The notes: generated by a model not told the origin, from the sequence alone. Shown: positions 32,628 through 40,783, numbered from the stretch's first letter. The stretch is DNA of 64,000 nucleotides from Pseudomonas sp. MRSN 12121 (GCF_000931465.1 NZ_CP010892.1:6099388-6163387), one strand, 5' to 3'. Numbers and translations: made by a program.

Positions 32628-33280
32628 CGCCACCGCTCGACCTGCAGCAGGCCCTGGGCGAACTGCTGGGGGATGCTCGCCTGGTGGCCTGCGAATTGCC
32701 GGACACCACGCTGAAACTGTGGCTGATCGACGCCGACAACATGGACCGCGCCTTCACCCCCGAGGAAACCCGGCGGATCCTCCACGAACCGCCGTACTGG
32801 AGTTTCTGCTGGGCCAGCGGCCTGGCCCTGGCCCGCTACCTGGCCGAACGACCGCAATGGGTGCAGGGCAAGCGCGTGCTGGACTTCGGCGCCGGCTCCG
32901 GCGTGGCCGGCATCGCCGCCATGAAGGCCGGCGCGCTGGAAGTGGTGGCCTGTGACCTCGACCCGCTGGCCATCGCCGCCTGCCGGGCGAATGCCGCGCT
33001 CAACGACGTGGCGTTGAACTACTCCACGGACTTTTTCGCCGAAGCGGACCGCTTCGACCTGATCCTGGTGGCCGACGTGCTCTACGACCGCGCCAACCTG
33101 CCACTGCTGGACGAATTCCTCAGCCGCGGGCGCCAGGCGCTGGTGGCGGACTCCCGGGTCAAGGACTTCCGGCATCCGCTGTATCGACGCCTGGACATGC
33201 TCCACGCCCTGACCCTGCCGGATCTGGCCGAACCCTGGGAGTTTCGCGAGGTGAGCCTCTACCACGCGCAGCGCGATTGA
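32624..33280 (+). CDS. Class I SAM-dependent methyltransferase (ETFB lysine methyltransferase-like)
   Basis: This 218-residue enzyme has the SAM-binding motif VLDFGAGSGVAGIAAMKAGA (about 86-105), the acidic motif II VVACDLDPLAIAACRANAALN and motif IV DLILVADVLYDRANLP. Upstream, WSFCWASGLALARYL is characteristic of the Methyltransf_16 group, which includes the electron-transfer-flavoprotein beta lysine methyltransferase. A protein lysine substrate is therefore likely but not proved. Its start overlaps the lipoprotein stop (ATGA). Confidence 0.88.
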   Translation: MTPPLDLQQALGELLGDARLVACELPDTTLKLWLIDADNMDRAFTPEETRRILHEPPYWSFCWASGLALARYLAERPQWVQGKRVLDFGAGSGVAGIAAMKAGALEVVACDLDPLAIAACRANAALNDVALNYSTDFFAEADRFDLILVADVLYDRANLPLLDEFLSRGRQALVADSRVKDFRHPLYRRLDMLHALTLPDLAEPWEFREVSLYHAQRD

Positions 33281-33340
33281 TGCGATCCCATCGCGATCCA
33301 CCGGCCACTCCCGCGCTTTCAGCCATACCCCGCCAGACCT

Positions 33341-33346
33341 TATAGT
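33341..33346 (+). promoter_or_regulatory. Probable -10 element of cnoX
   Basis: TATAGT lies 31 bases before the cnoX start codon in the 96-base gap. No strong -35 is seen at the standard distance. Confidence 0.4.
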
Positions 33347-33376
33347 GGCGCCATTCACGTTTCTTCGAGATCCCCC

Positions 33377-34249
33377 ATGAGTCAGGACACGCCGTACATT
33401 TTCGACGCCAGCACCGCCGACTTCGACCAGTCGGTGATCGAGAACTCGTTCCACAAGCCGGTACTGGTGGATTTCTGGGCCGAATGGTGCGCGCCCTGCA
33501 AGGCGCTGATGCCGATGCTGCAACAGATCGCCGAGAGCTATCAGGGCGAGTTGCTGCTGGCCAAGGTCAACTGCGATATCGAACAGGACATCGTCGCCCG
33601 CTTCGGCATTCGCAGCCTGCCGACCGTGGTGCTGTTCAAGGACGGCCAGCCGGTGGACGGCTTTGCCGGGGCGCAGCCGGAGTCCGCGGTACGCGCCATG
33701 CTCGAACCCCATGTGCAGATGCCGCCGCCCAAGGCCGACGACCCCATGGAACTGGCCGAGGCGCTGTTCGCCGAAGGCCGCATCGCCGACGCCGAAGCCA
33801 CCTTGAAAGTGCTGCTGGGCGAAGACAACACCCACGCCAAGGCGCTGATCCTCTACGCCCGCTGCCTGGCCGAACGCGGTGAACTGGGCGAGGCCCAGGC
33901 CGTGCTCGACGCGGTCAAGAGCGACGAGCACAAGGCCGCGCTGGCCGGCGCCAAGGCCCAGATCACCTTCCTCAGGCAGGCCGCCGACCTGCCCGATCCT
34001 GCCGACCTGAAGAGCCGCCTGGCGCAGAACCCACAGGACGACGAAGCGGTGTATCAACTGGCGATCCAGCAACTGGCGCGCCAGCAGTACGACGCGGCGC
34101 TGGATGCGTTGCTCAAGCTGTTCATCCGCAACCGCGGCTACAACGAAGGCCTGCCGCACAAGACCCTGCTGCAAGTGTTCGAGCTGCTGGGCAACGATCA
34201 CCCGCTAGTGACCACTTACCGCCGCAAGCTGTTCGCCGCCTTGTATTGA
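33377..34249 (+). CDS. cnoX: CnoX/YbbN-type thioredoxin-fold co-chaperone
   Basis: This 290-residue protein joins an N-terminal thioredoxin domain (1-110) to a tetratricopeptide-like C-terminal domain (about 115-290, with repeated LAEALFAEGRIADAEATLK-type helices). In E. coli CnoX/YbbN lacks a redox-active pair, works as a chlorine-activated holdase and hands clients to GroEL. Here the active site WCAPC (C38, C41) is intact, so it could also reduce or oxidise thiols. It is a single-gene unit converging with an unknown gene 4 bases after its stop. Confidence 0.93.
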   Translation: MSQDTPYIFDASTADFDQSVIENSFHKPVLVDFWAEWCAPCKALMPMLQQIAESYQGELLLAKVNCDIEQDIVARFGIRSLPTVVLFKDGQPVDGFAGAQPESAVRAMLEPHVQMPPPKADDPMELAEALFAEGRIADAEATLKVLLGEDNTHAKALILYARCLAERGELGEAQAVLDAVKSDEHKAALAGAKAQITFLRQAADLPDPADLKSRLAQNPQDDEAVYQLAIQQLARQQYDAALDALLKLFIRNRGYNEGLPHKTLLQVFELLGNDHPLVTTYRRKLFAALY

Positions 34250-34253
34250 TCGA

Positions 34254-34607
34254 TCACTCGATCCAGCTGTAGAGCGGCGTATCGCCGCCGCTCACCACCT
34301 TGACCTGGGCGCTGTGGCGCAAACGCACCAGCAGGCGCTTGCCCGCCGCGGCGCTGCCGGTCAGGCCTTCCAATTGTTCCAGCAGATCCGGCCCGCTCAA
34401 CTGCCCGGCCTTGCGCAGCAGGTCCCGGGCGATCTGCCACAGCGCATCGTCCTGGCTCGCCGGCTTGGCCGCGGGCGCGGCGTTTTGCGTTGCGGTCGTC
34501 GGCAACTGCGCCCCCAGCCGGGCGCTCAGTTGCTCCCAATCGCCCTCGTCCAGCTCCAGGGTCAAATCCACCGGCCACTCGCCGATGCTTCCACGAATCC
34601 GCACCAT
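34254..34607 (-). CDS. Conserved hypothetical protein
   Basis: This 117-residue cytoplasmic protein starts MVRIRGSIGEWPVDLTLELD and has an N-terminal beta-hairpin, a low-complexity Ala/Pro/Thr linker (about 35-50) and a C-terminal helical part ending VSGGDTPLYSWIE. The ATG at 34607 is preceded by AGGGCA and is preferred to one 39 bases upstream. It converges on cnoX with 4 bases between the stops. Codon use is normal for the region. No family recognised. Confidence 0.75.
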   Translation of the reverse strand: MVRIRGSIGEWPVDLTLELDEGDWEQLSARLGAQLPTTATQNAAPAAKPASQDDALWQIARDLLRKAGQLSGPDLLEQLEGLTGSAAAGKRLLVRLRHSAQVKVVSGGDTPLYSWIE

Positions 34608-34692
34608 TGCCCTGCTCCCGAAATTATCTGACGAGCATGCTCCCACGCGTCTTGCGCAACGCCAAGCGGCCGGTCACACTCTCGCCACTTGC

Positions 34693-34714
34693 GTTATAAG
34701 ATTACATAACATTT
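34693..34714 (+). promoter_or_regulatory. Candidate Zur box of the zinc-related operon
   Basis: GTTAT (34693-34697) and ATAAC (34706-34710) form an inverted repeat spaced by 8 bases, ending ATAACATTT, which is the right half of the gamma-proteobacterial Zur consensus. TATAAG inside it could be the -10 element, so a bound repressor would block transcription of the DUF2796/ZrgA gene starting 29 bases later. Confidence 0.5.
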
Positions 34715-34742
34715 GTTTCATGTTCGCTCTCGGAGACTCGCC

Positions 34743-35354
34743 ATGCGCCGCCTGCTTCTCGCCTTGCCGTTCGCCCTGCTGCCCCTGGCCATCGCTCATG
34801 CGGCCGAAAAACACGATCACGACCATGAGCACGGCAGCCTCGGCGCCCACGAACACGGCGTGGCACGCCTGAATGCGGCGCTGGATGGCCGGACCCTGGA
34901 GCTGGAACTGGAAAGCCCGGCGATGAACCTGGTGGGTTTCGAACACGCCGCCAGCACCGACGCCGACAAGGCCAAGGTCGCCGCCGTCCGCGCCCTGCTG
35001 GACAAGCCGCTGGCGCTGTTCAGCCTGCCGCCCGCCGCCGGTTGCGTGGTGGCGCAACAGGAACTGGAAAGCCCGCTGTTCGGCGACCAGCCGGAAGCTG
35101 CGGATCACGATGAAGACGAAGACCACGACGCAACGGACAAGGCGGCCGGCGGCCACGAGCATCACCATGAACACAGCGAGATCCACGCGCATTACCAGTT
35201 CACCTGCGCCACGCCGGGCGCGTTGAAGAGCCTGGATCTGGCCGGCCTGTTCAAGACCTTCCCCGCGACCCAGAAAATTCAGGTACAACTCATTTCGCCA
35301 AGCGGCCAGCAAGGCCTGGAAGCGACCGCCAAGGCCGCCGCCCTGAAATTCTGA
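34743..35354 (+). CDS. DUF2796 / ZrgA-type periplasmic zinc protein
   Basis: This 203-residue protein has a signal peptide and two metal-binding clusters: EKHDHDHEHGSLGAHEHG directly after the cleavage site and DHDEDEDHDATDKAAGGHEH continuing with HHEHSEIHAH near 120-150. These His/Asp-rich stretches are typical of zinc-regulated ZrgA proteins that bind zinc for uptake. It heads a set with an ABC ATPase, a permease and a DUF3299 protein, an order I recall from the zinc-starvation-induced PA4063-PA4066 genes of P. aeruginosa. A Zur-like site lies upstream, and a REP pair separates it from the ABC genes. Confidence 0.88.
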   Translation: MRRLLLALPFALLPLAIAHAAEKHDHDHEHGSLGAHEHGVARLNAALDGRTLELELESPAMNLVGFEHAASTDADKAKVAAVRALLDKPLALFSLPPAAGCVVAQQELESPLFGDQPEAADHDEDEDHDATDKAAGGHEHHHEHSEIHAHYQFTCATPGALKSLDLAGLFKTFPATQKIQVQLISPSGQQGLEATAKAAALKF

Positions 35355-35367
35355 CCCACCACCCTCC

Positions 35368-35460
35368 TGTAGGAGCGAGGGTTGCCCGCGATAGCGATGT
35401 AACGACCAACAGATCGTGCACGCCGGCCAACCGCCACCGCGAGCAAGTTTCGCTCCTACA
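35368..35460. repeat. REPIN: inverted pair of REP sequences
   Basis: TGTAGGAGCGAGGGTTGCCC and the rest of a REP (35368-35396) face an inverted partner CCGCGAGCAAGTTTCGCTCC ending CTACA (35437-35460). Together they could fold into one long hairpin in the mRNA between the zrgA-like gene and the ABC genes. Confidence 0.8.
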
Positions 35461-35488
35461 ATAAGTACCCACTCATGACGCCAACCCC

Positions 35489-36199
35489 ATGACCCAAGCA
35501 CTTATCGAACTGTCCGACCTGGGCTTCGGCTGGCCCGGCCATCCGCAGTTGCTGGATATCCCGGCGTTCCGCCTGGAAGCCGGTGAAACGCTGTTCCTCA
35601 AGGGCCCCAGCGGTAGCGGCAAGACCACCCTGCTCGGCCTGCTCGGCGGCGTGCAGAAATCCGACCGCGGCAGCATCCGCCTGCTGGGCCAGGAACTCGG
35701 CGAGCTGTCGGCCGGCGCCCGCGACCGCTTCCGGGTCGACCACACCGGCTACATCTTCCAGCAGTTCAACCTGCTGCCCTTTCTCTCGGTGCGCGAGAAC
35801 GTCGAGTTGCCCTGCCACTTCTCCAGGCTGCGCGCCAGCCGCGCCGCCCAGCGCCACGGCAGCGTCGACCAGGCCGCCGCTACCCTGCTCGCCCACCTGG
35901 GCTTGAAAGATCCCGCCCTGCTCGGGCGCCGCGCCGACTCGCTGTCCATCGGCCAGCAACAACGGGTCGCCGCCGCCCGCGCGCTGATCGGCCAGCCGGA
36001 GCTGGTGATTGCTGACGAACCGACCTCGGCGCTGGACTACGACGCCCGCGAAGCCTTCATCCGCCTGCTGTTCGCCGAATGCCGCGAGGCCGGGGCCAGC
36101 CTGCTGTTCGTCAGCCACGACCAGAGCCTGGCGCCGCTGTTCGATCGCAACCTGTCGCTGGCCGAGCTCAATCGCGCCGCCACGCCCGCGGAGACCTGA
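35489..36199 (+). CDS. ABC transporter ATP-binding protein (MacB/LolD type)
   Basis: This 236-residue ATPase has Walker A GPSGSGKTTL (about 40-49), the Q-loop FQQFNLLPF, the signature LSIGQQQRVAAARAL and Walker B LVIADEPTSALD, in the layout of the LolD/MacB/FtsE group that works on envelope components by mechanotransmission rather than classical import. It pairs with the FtsX-type permease whose start is 1 base after its stop. Context with ZrgA- and DUF3299-like genes suggests zinc homeostasis. Confidence 0.93.
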   Translation: MTQALIELSDLGFGWPGHPQLLDIPAFRLEAGETLFLKGPSGSGKTTLLGLLGGVQKSDRGSIRLLGQELGELSAGARDRFRVDHTGYIFQQFNLLPFLSVRENVELPCHFSRLRASRAAQRHGSVDQAAATLLAHLGLKDPALLGRRADSLSIGQQQRVAAARALIGQPELVIADEPTSALDYDAREAFIRLLFAECREAGASLLFVSHDQSLAPLFDRNLSLAELNRAATPAET

Positions 36200-36200
36200 G

Positions 36201-37466
36201 ATGTATCTGTTCCGTCTAGCCATGGCCAGCCTGGCCAACCGTCGTTTCACCGCGATCCTCACGGCTTTCGCCATCGCCCTGTCGGTCTGCCTGCTGCTGG
36301 CGGTCGAACGGGTGCGCACCGAGGCCCGGGCCAGCTTCGCCAGCACCATCAGCGGCACCGACCTGATTGTCGGCGCCCGCTCGGGTTCGGTGAACCTGCT
36401 GCTGTACTCGGTGTTCCGCATCGGCAACGCCACCAACAACATCCGCTGGGACAGCTTCGAACACTTCGCGGCCAGCCCGAAGGTGAAATGGGCGATCCCA
36501 ATTTCCCTCGGCGACTCCCATCGCGGCTACCGGGTGATGGGCACTACCGGGGCCTACTTCGAGCACTACCAGTACGGCCATCAGCAAAACCTGCAACTGG
36601 CCAGCGGTCGCGCATTCGCCAACGATCCGTTCGAAGTGGTGCTGGGCGCCGAAGTCGCCGAGGCCCTGCACTACAAGCTGGGCGACAAGCTGGTGCTGGC
36701 CCACGGTGTGGCGGCCATCAGCCTGGTCAAGCATGACGACAAGCCCTTTACCGTGGTCGGCATTCTCAAGCGCACCGGCACCCCGGTGGACCGCACGCTG
36801 CACATCAGCCTGGGCGGCATGGAGGCGATCCATATCGACTGGCACAACGGCGTGCCGGCCCAGGGCAACGGCCGCATCAGCGCCGACCAGGCACGCAACA
36901 TGGACCTCACGCCGCAGGCGATCACCGCTTTCATGCTTGGCCTGAACAGCAAGATCGCCACCTTCGCCATGCAGCGCGAGATCAACGAATACCGGGGCGA
37001 GCCGATGCTGGCGATCCTCCCCGGCGTGGCCTTGCAAGAACTGTGGAGCCTGATGGGCACCGCGGAAAAGGCGCTGTTCGTGGTGTCGCTGTTCGTGGTG
37101 CTGACCGGCCTGATCGGCATGCTCACGGCGATCCTCACCAGCCTCAACGAGCGGCGCCGGGAAATGGCGATCCTGCGCTCGGTCGGCGCGCGCCCCTGGC
37201 ATATCGCCACGCTGCTGGTGCTGGAAGCCTTCGCCCTGGCGCTATTTGGTGTGCTCGCCGGTCTCGGCCTGCTGTACCTGGGCATCGCGCTGGCCCAGGG
37301 GTATGTGCAGTCGACCTATGGCCTGTATTTGCCGCTGTCCTGGCCGAGCGAGTATGAGTGGACGCTGCTCGGCGGTATCCTGATCGCCGCCCTGCTGATG
37401 GGCAGCGTGCCGGCCTGGCGCGCCTATCGACAATCCCTGGCCGATGGCCTGTCCATCCGTTTGTGA
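36201..37466 (+). CDS. ABC transporter permease, FtsX/MacB type
   Basis: This 421-residue inner membrane protein has one N-terminal membrane segment (about 18-36), a large periplasmic domain, and three C-terminal segments (about 295-320, 340-370, 390-412): the MacB/FtsX topology. The cytoplasmic loop SLNERRREMAILRSVGARPWHI is the family's coupling helix. The ATG at 36201 comes 1 base after the ATPase stop; a longer in-frame extension is only out-of-frame ATPase code. It probably moves or extracts an envelope molecule under zinc limitation. Confidence 0.92.
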   Translation: MYLFRLAMASLANRRFTAILTAFAIALSVCLLLAVERVRTEARASFASTISGTDLIVGARSGSVNLLLYSVFRIGNATNNIRWDSFEHFAASPKVKWAIPISLGDSHRGYRVMGTTGAYFEHYQYGHQQNLQLASGRAFANDPFEVVLGAEVAEALHYKLGDKLVLAHGVAAISLVKHDDKPFTVVGILKRTGTPVDRTLHISLGGMEAIHIDWHNGVPAQGNGRISADQARNMDLTPQAITAFMLGLNSKIATFAMQREINEYRGEPMLAILPGVALQELWSLMGTAEKALFVVSLFVVLTGLIGMLTAILTSLNERRREMAILRSVGARPWHIATLLVLEAFALALFGVLAGLGLLYLGIALAQGYVQSTYGLYLPLSWPSEYEWTLLGGILIAALLMGSVPAWRAYRQSLADGLSIRL

Positions 37467-37493
37467 GGAACGCTGGTTATGAGGAGCTCCGGC

Positions 37494-38012
37494 ATGCCCC
37501 GTGCCCTGCTTGCGCTATTGATGCTGGTCGCCCTGCCGCTGTGGGCCGCCGAGCCCCGGGACCTGGCCTGGTCGGAAATGATCCCGCCGGACGCGCCGGC
37601 GGAAGTGCCGAACATGAAGCCGCTGCATGACCTGTCGCAAATGAGCGACGCGCTGGCCGCCGAATCCGCCCCGGCGGCCAAGCAGGACATGCCCAACGCG
37701 CCGGTGGTGCAAAGCCTCGACGGCCTGTCGGTGCGCCTGCCCGGCTACATCGTGCCGCTGGAAGTCAGCGAGGACGGGCGCACCACGGAGTTTCTGCTGG
37801 TGCCGTATTTCGGGGCCTGCATCCATGTACCGCCACCGCCATCGAACCAGATCGTGCACGTGAAGAGCGAAGTCGGGGTGAAGCTCGACGAGCTGTATCA
37901 GCCGTACTGGGTCGAAGGGCCGATGCAGGTCAAGGCCTCCACCAGCGAGATTGCCGACGCGGGTTACCAGATGGAGGCAGAGAAGATCTACGTGTACGAA
38001 CTGCAGGAGTGA
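37494..38012 (+). CDS. Exported DUF3299 protein
   Basis: This 172-residue protein has a signal peptide ending near LPLWAA and a DUF3299 domain (about 75-172): VRLPGYIVPLE, the FLLVPYFGACIHVPPPPSNQIV segment with one cysteine and a histidine, and the closing MEAEKIYVYEL. ATG 37494 has GAGGAG 8 bases upstream and is preferred to ATG 37479. It is the last gene of the zrgA-like/ABC set. The Cys/His segment could bind metal. Confidence 0.88.
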   Translation: MPRALLALLMLVALPLWAAEPRDLAWSEMIPPDAPAEVPNMKPLHDLSQMSDALAAESAPAAKQDMPNAPVVQSLDGLSVRLPGYIVPLEVSEDGRTTEFLLVPYFGACIHVPPPPSNQIVHVKSEVGVKLDELYQPYWVEGPMQVKASTSEIADAGYQMEAEKIYVYELQE

Positions 38013-38077
38013 AACCGCGCTGCTGGAGCATTCGGCGCGTCCCCGGTTCCATGCCTTGGGCACTGATCGGGGTTTCA

Positions 38078-38091
38078 TTGAGCTGAGTCAA
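38078..38091 (+). promoter_or_regulatory. ANR/FNR box of oprG
   Basis: TTGAGCTGAGTCAA matches the outer four bases on each side of TTGAT-N4-ATCAA. A -10-like TACCAT lies at 38113-38118, so the box is centred near -41 of the expected start, ideal for activation. oprG of P. aeruginosa is reported to depend on ANR. Confidence 0.65.
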
Positions 38092-38155
38092 CGCCTGCTC
38101 CTTGACGATCCTTACCATTGGACCTAGCCAACTTGAATCGTCCTTTGGAGCTCCC

Positions 38156-38854
38156 ATGCACAAGTCCTTGCTCAGCGCCTCCCTGTTCGCGCTCGCGCTC
38201 GCCGCCCCGCTCGCCCACGCCCACGAAGCCGGCGACATCATCGTTCGCGCCGGTGCCATCACCGTCAATCCGAAAGCCGACAGCGGCGACGTCAAGGTCG
38301 ACCGCGGCCCGCTGGCCGGCGCCAACCTCGGCGGCAAGGCGACCATGAGCAGCGACACCCAGCTGGGCCTGAACTTCGCCTACATGCTGACCAACAATGT
38401 CGGTATCGAGCTGCTGGCGGCCACGCCGTTCGAACATGACGTGAAACTCAAGGACACTTCGCTGGCCGCCGCCAACGGCAAGCTCGGCACCCTCAAGCAC
38501 CTGCCGCCGACCCTGAGCGTGGTCTACTACCCGCTCGACCATAAGTCGGTGTTCCAGCCTTATGTCGGTGCCGGTATCAACTACACCTGGATCTATGACG
38601 AGCACGTCGGCAGCCGCGCCAGCGCCGCCGGTTTCGACAACTTCCGGGCCAAGAACTCCTGGGGCCTGGCCTGGCAGGTCGGCGCCGACTACATGCTGAC
38701 CGACAACGTGATGATCAACGCCCAGGTACGCTACGTCGACATCGACACCACCGCCTACGTGAACAACAACGCGGTGGCCGGTGGCACCCGGGCCAAGGTC
38801 GATGTGGACGTCGATCCATGGGTTTACATGGTCGGCCTGGGTTACAAGTTCTAA
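38156..38854 (+). CDS. oprG: Outer membrane protein OprG (OmpW family)
   Basis: This 232-residue protein has a signal peptide ending in APLAHA and an 8-stranded OmpW barrel. Family marks include the N-terminal HEAGDIIVRAGAITVNPKADS, FAYMLTNNVGIELLAATPFEH, the PPTLSVVYYP strand and a C-terminal phenylalanine (YMVGLGYKF). OmpW proteins pass small hydrophobic molecules or amino acids across the outer membrane; OprG is raised under low oxygen and with iron. The ATG at 38156 follows GGAGCTCCC and gives the usual N-terminus. A bidirectional terminator follows. Confidence 0.95.
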   Translation: MHKSLLSASLFALALAAPLAHAHEAGDIIVRAGAITVNPKADSGDVKVDRGPLAGANLGGKATMSSDTQLGLNFAYMLTNNVGIELLAATPFEHDVKLKDTSLAAANGKLGTLKHLPPTLSVVYYPLDHKSVFQPYVGAGINYTWIYDEHVGSRASAAGFDNFRAKNSWGLAWQVGADYMLTDNVMINAQVRYVDIDTTAYVNNNAVAGGTRAKVDVDVDPWVYMVGLGYKF

Positions 38855-38864
38855 ATCGGCCAGA

Positions 38865-38896
38865 CAAAAAAAGGCGCCTCGCAAGGCGCCTTTTTT
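38865..38896. terminator. Bidirectional terminator between oprG and the epimerase gene
   Basis: AAGGCGCCT and its mirror form a stem around a short loop, flanked by A and T runs on both sides, so it can stop both oprG and the converging epimerase transcript. Confidence 0.92.
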
Positions 38897-38912
38897 CATG
38901 CTCGGGGAAAAC

Positions 38913-39842
38913 TCAGAGGCCCAGCAAGCGTGCCAGCCCGACACTCATCGGCGTCGGCTCGGGGAACGTGAAACGCTGCAGCAGGCGCTGGTTGTCAGCC
39001 CGGGAATGGCGGATGTCTCCCGCCCGCGCCGGACCGTGGCTGATCGGTGGCAAGGCCCCCACTACCTGGCCCAGGGCCTCGAGCAACTGATTGAGGGTGG
39101 TGGTCTGGTTCAGCCCGACATTCACTGCGCCGACCTCCAGTTGCGGCACCTCCAGGGATTGCACCAGCACTTTCACCAGATCTTCGACATACACAAAGTC
39201 GCGGGTCTGCTCACCATCGCCGAATACGCTGATCGGCAGGCCTTTCTGTGCCCGCTCGCAAAAGATGCTGATGACCCCCGAGTACGGCGAGGACGGATCC
39301 TGGCGCGGCCCGAAGATATTGAAGAAACGGAAGATCGCCGGCTCCAGCCCATGCTGGCGACGATAGAAATCGAAGTAGTACTCGCTGGCCAGCTTGTCCG
39401 ATGCATAAGGCGTCAGAGGTGCCTTGGGCGTGTCCTCATCGATCGCCTCCCCTTCGCCATTATTGCCGTAGACCGCCGCGCTAGAAGCGAACAGCACGCG
39501 CTTGACACCGGCCTGGCGCATGGCCTCGCACACGTTGAGGGTGCCGATGAAGTTGCTCTGGTGAGTACGCACCGGGTCGTCTACCGAGGCCTGTACCGAA
39601 GCGACCGCGGCCAGGTGCGCCACTGCACGGCAGCCGCTCATCGCCCGGGCCACCAGGGCCGCATCGGCGACGTCGCCTTCGATCAGTTCGACCCGTGGGT
39701 TGTCCAGCGGCAGGTTGCTGGGCTTGCCAGTGGACAGATCGTCGAGGATCCGCACCGAGTAGCCCTTGGCAAGCAAGGCGTCAGTCAGGTGCGAACCGAT
39801 GAAACCGGCACCGCCGGTGATTAAAACAGGGCTGTCAGCCAT
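38913..39842 (-). CDS. NAD-dependent nucleotide-sugar epimerase/dehydratase
   Basis: This 309-residue short-chain dehydrogenase-type enzyme starts with the NAD motif LITGGAGFIGSHL (about 7-19) and has the catalytic SSAAVYG and YASDKLASEYY (Tyr-x3-Lys near 144-148), followed by FFNIFGPRQDPSSPYSGV. This fits UDP-glucose/UDP-N-acetylglucosamine 4-epimerase relatives. ATG 39842 gives the standard start; further upstream sequence is the partner gene's code in another frame. It overlaps the upstream sugar-nucleotide gene by 8 bases, so they act together, perhaps in surface polysaccharide supply. Confidence 0.92.
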   Translation of the reverse strand: MADSPVLITGGAGFIGSHLTDALLAKGYSVRILDDLSTGKPSNLPLDNPRVELIEGDVADAALVARAMSGCRAVAHLAAVASVQASVDDPVRTHQSNFIGTLNVCEAMRQAGVKRVLFASSAAVYGNNGEGEAIDEDTPKAPLTPYASDKLASEYYFDFYRRQHGLEPAIFRFFNIFGPRQDPSSPYSGVISIFCERAQKGLPISVFGDGEQTRDFVYVEDLVKVLVQSLEVPQLEVGAVNVGLNQTTTLNQLLEALGQVVGALPPISHGPARAGDIRHSRADNQRLLQRFTFPEPTPMSVGLARLLGL

Positions 39843-40719
39843 GGCGATAAAACCTATCCAGTAGAGTCGGGAGCGCTGCGCGCCAGGCGCGGGGCTTGAT
39901 CCCGAAGGTATGCAGAATTTTCTTGCAGGCCAGGACCGCGTGCTGCGGTTCTTCCGCGGCATCCGGCCGGGCGGCGTGGGCTTGGGCGGTCGGCGCCTCG
40001 ATGGCCAGCGGATGCAGGCTGCGGGCCTCGGTGAGGATCGCCTGGCCCAGCGCCAGCGGCGTGGTCGCCTCATGGCCGGCGTAATGGTAGGTGCCCCACA
40101 GCGGCGCGGCGCAATCGAGTTGCTTGAGCACCGAAATGATCACCCGGGCGGCATCGTCCACCGGCGTCGGGTTGCCCCGCCGGTCATCGGCCAACAGCAG
40201 CTCGTCGGGTTGCTCGGCACGGGCCAGGAAACGCCCCAGGGTGCCCTCGGCGCTGTCGTCCAGTAGCCAGCCGAAGCGCAGCAGCACATGTTGCGGGCAA
40301 GTGGCGCGCACGCTCTGCTCGATCCGCCACAACGCCTGGCCGCGCAATCCCAGCGGCACCGGTTCGTCCTTTTCGCTGTAGGCGGTAGCGCGCGAGCCAT
40401 CGAACACGCGATAGCTGGAAGGCTGCACAAGAATGATGTCGTGATGCTGACACAGCTCGGAAAGCCGTTCGACAGCCCGCTCCTGGGCGGTCAGGCGCGC
40501 CTCCGGGACGCTCTCCGCCTGGAACCAGTCGAAGTAATAGGCAAGGTTGATCAAGGCATCCGGACGGGTGTCGTCGAGCAGTTGCGTCAGGCTCGCGGCA
40601 TCCCAGCCGTCTTGCGGCGGACGGGGGGCGAGGAAACCGATGTCCTCCTCCGCCCCGAGGCGAATCAGCGCCTGCCCAAGGGCATTTCCGCCGCCCAGTA
40701 ACATAAGGCGCATTCGCAT
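39835..40719 (-). CDS. RmlD-like sugar-nucleotide-binding protein
   Basis: This 294-residue protein has an altered Rossmann motif (LMLLGGGNALGQALIRLG) and a RmlD-type layout: RPDALINLAYYFDWF, VQPSSYRVFDG, then LLRFGWLLDDSAEGTLGRFLARA. The usual Tyr-x3-Lys dyad is not clear: the expected place reads YSEKDEPVPLGLRG, so a catalytic role is uncertain. The start is one of two close ATGs (40719 or 40713). It overlaps the epimerase gene, as PA4069 does PA4068 in P. aeruginosa. Confidence 0.82.
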   Translation of the reverse strand: MRMRLMLLGGGNALGQALIRLGAEEDIGFLAPRPPQDGWDAASLTQLLDDTRPDALINLAYYFDWFQAESVPEARLTAQERAVERLSELCQHHDIILVQPSSYRVFDGSRATAYSEKDEPVPLGLRGQALWRIEQSVRATCPQHVLLRFGWLLDDSAEGTLGRFLARAEQPDELLLADDRRGNPTPVDDAARVIISVLKQLDCAAPLWGTYHYAGHEATTPLALGQAILTEARSLHPLAIEAPTAQAHAARPDAAEEPQHAVLACKKILHTFGIKPRAWRAALPTLLDRFYRHG

Positions 40720-40761
40720 AGAGTCAGCAGGTCCAGTCTGTTCGGAACGAGGGTTCGAATG

Positions 40762-40783
40762 GGCCGGGCACGCGGGCCCGGCC
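40762..40783. repeat. GC-rich hairpin between divergent genes
   Basis: GGCCGGGC pairs with GCCCGGCC around a 6-base loop in the divergent gap before lhr. No T run follows. A second small stem, GCGGG/CCCGC, is near 40815-40828. Confidence 0.4.

Noticed and set aside
36009..36200. N-terminal extension of the ABC permease
   Set aside because: It lies within the ATPase gene in another frame; the ATG at 36201 gives the proper first membrane segment.
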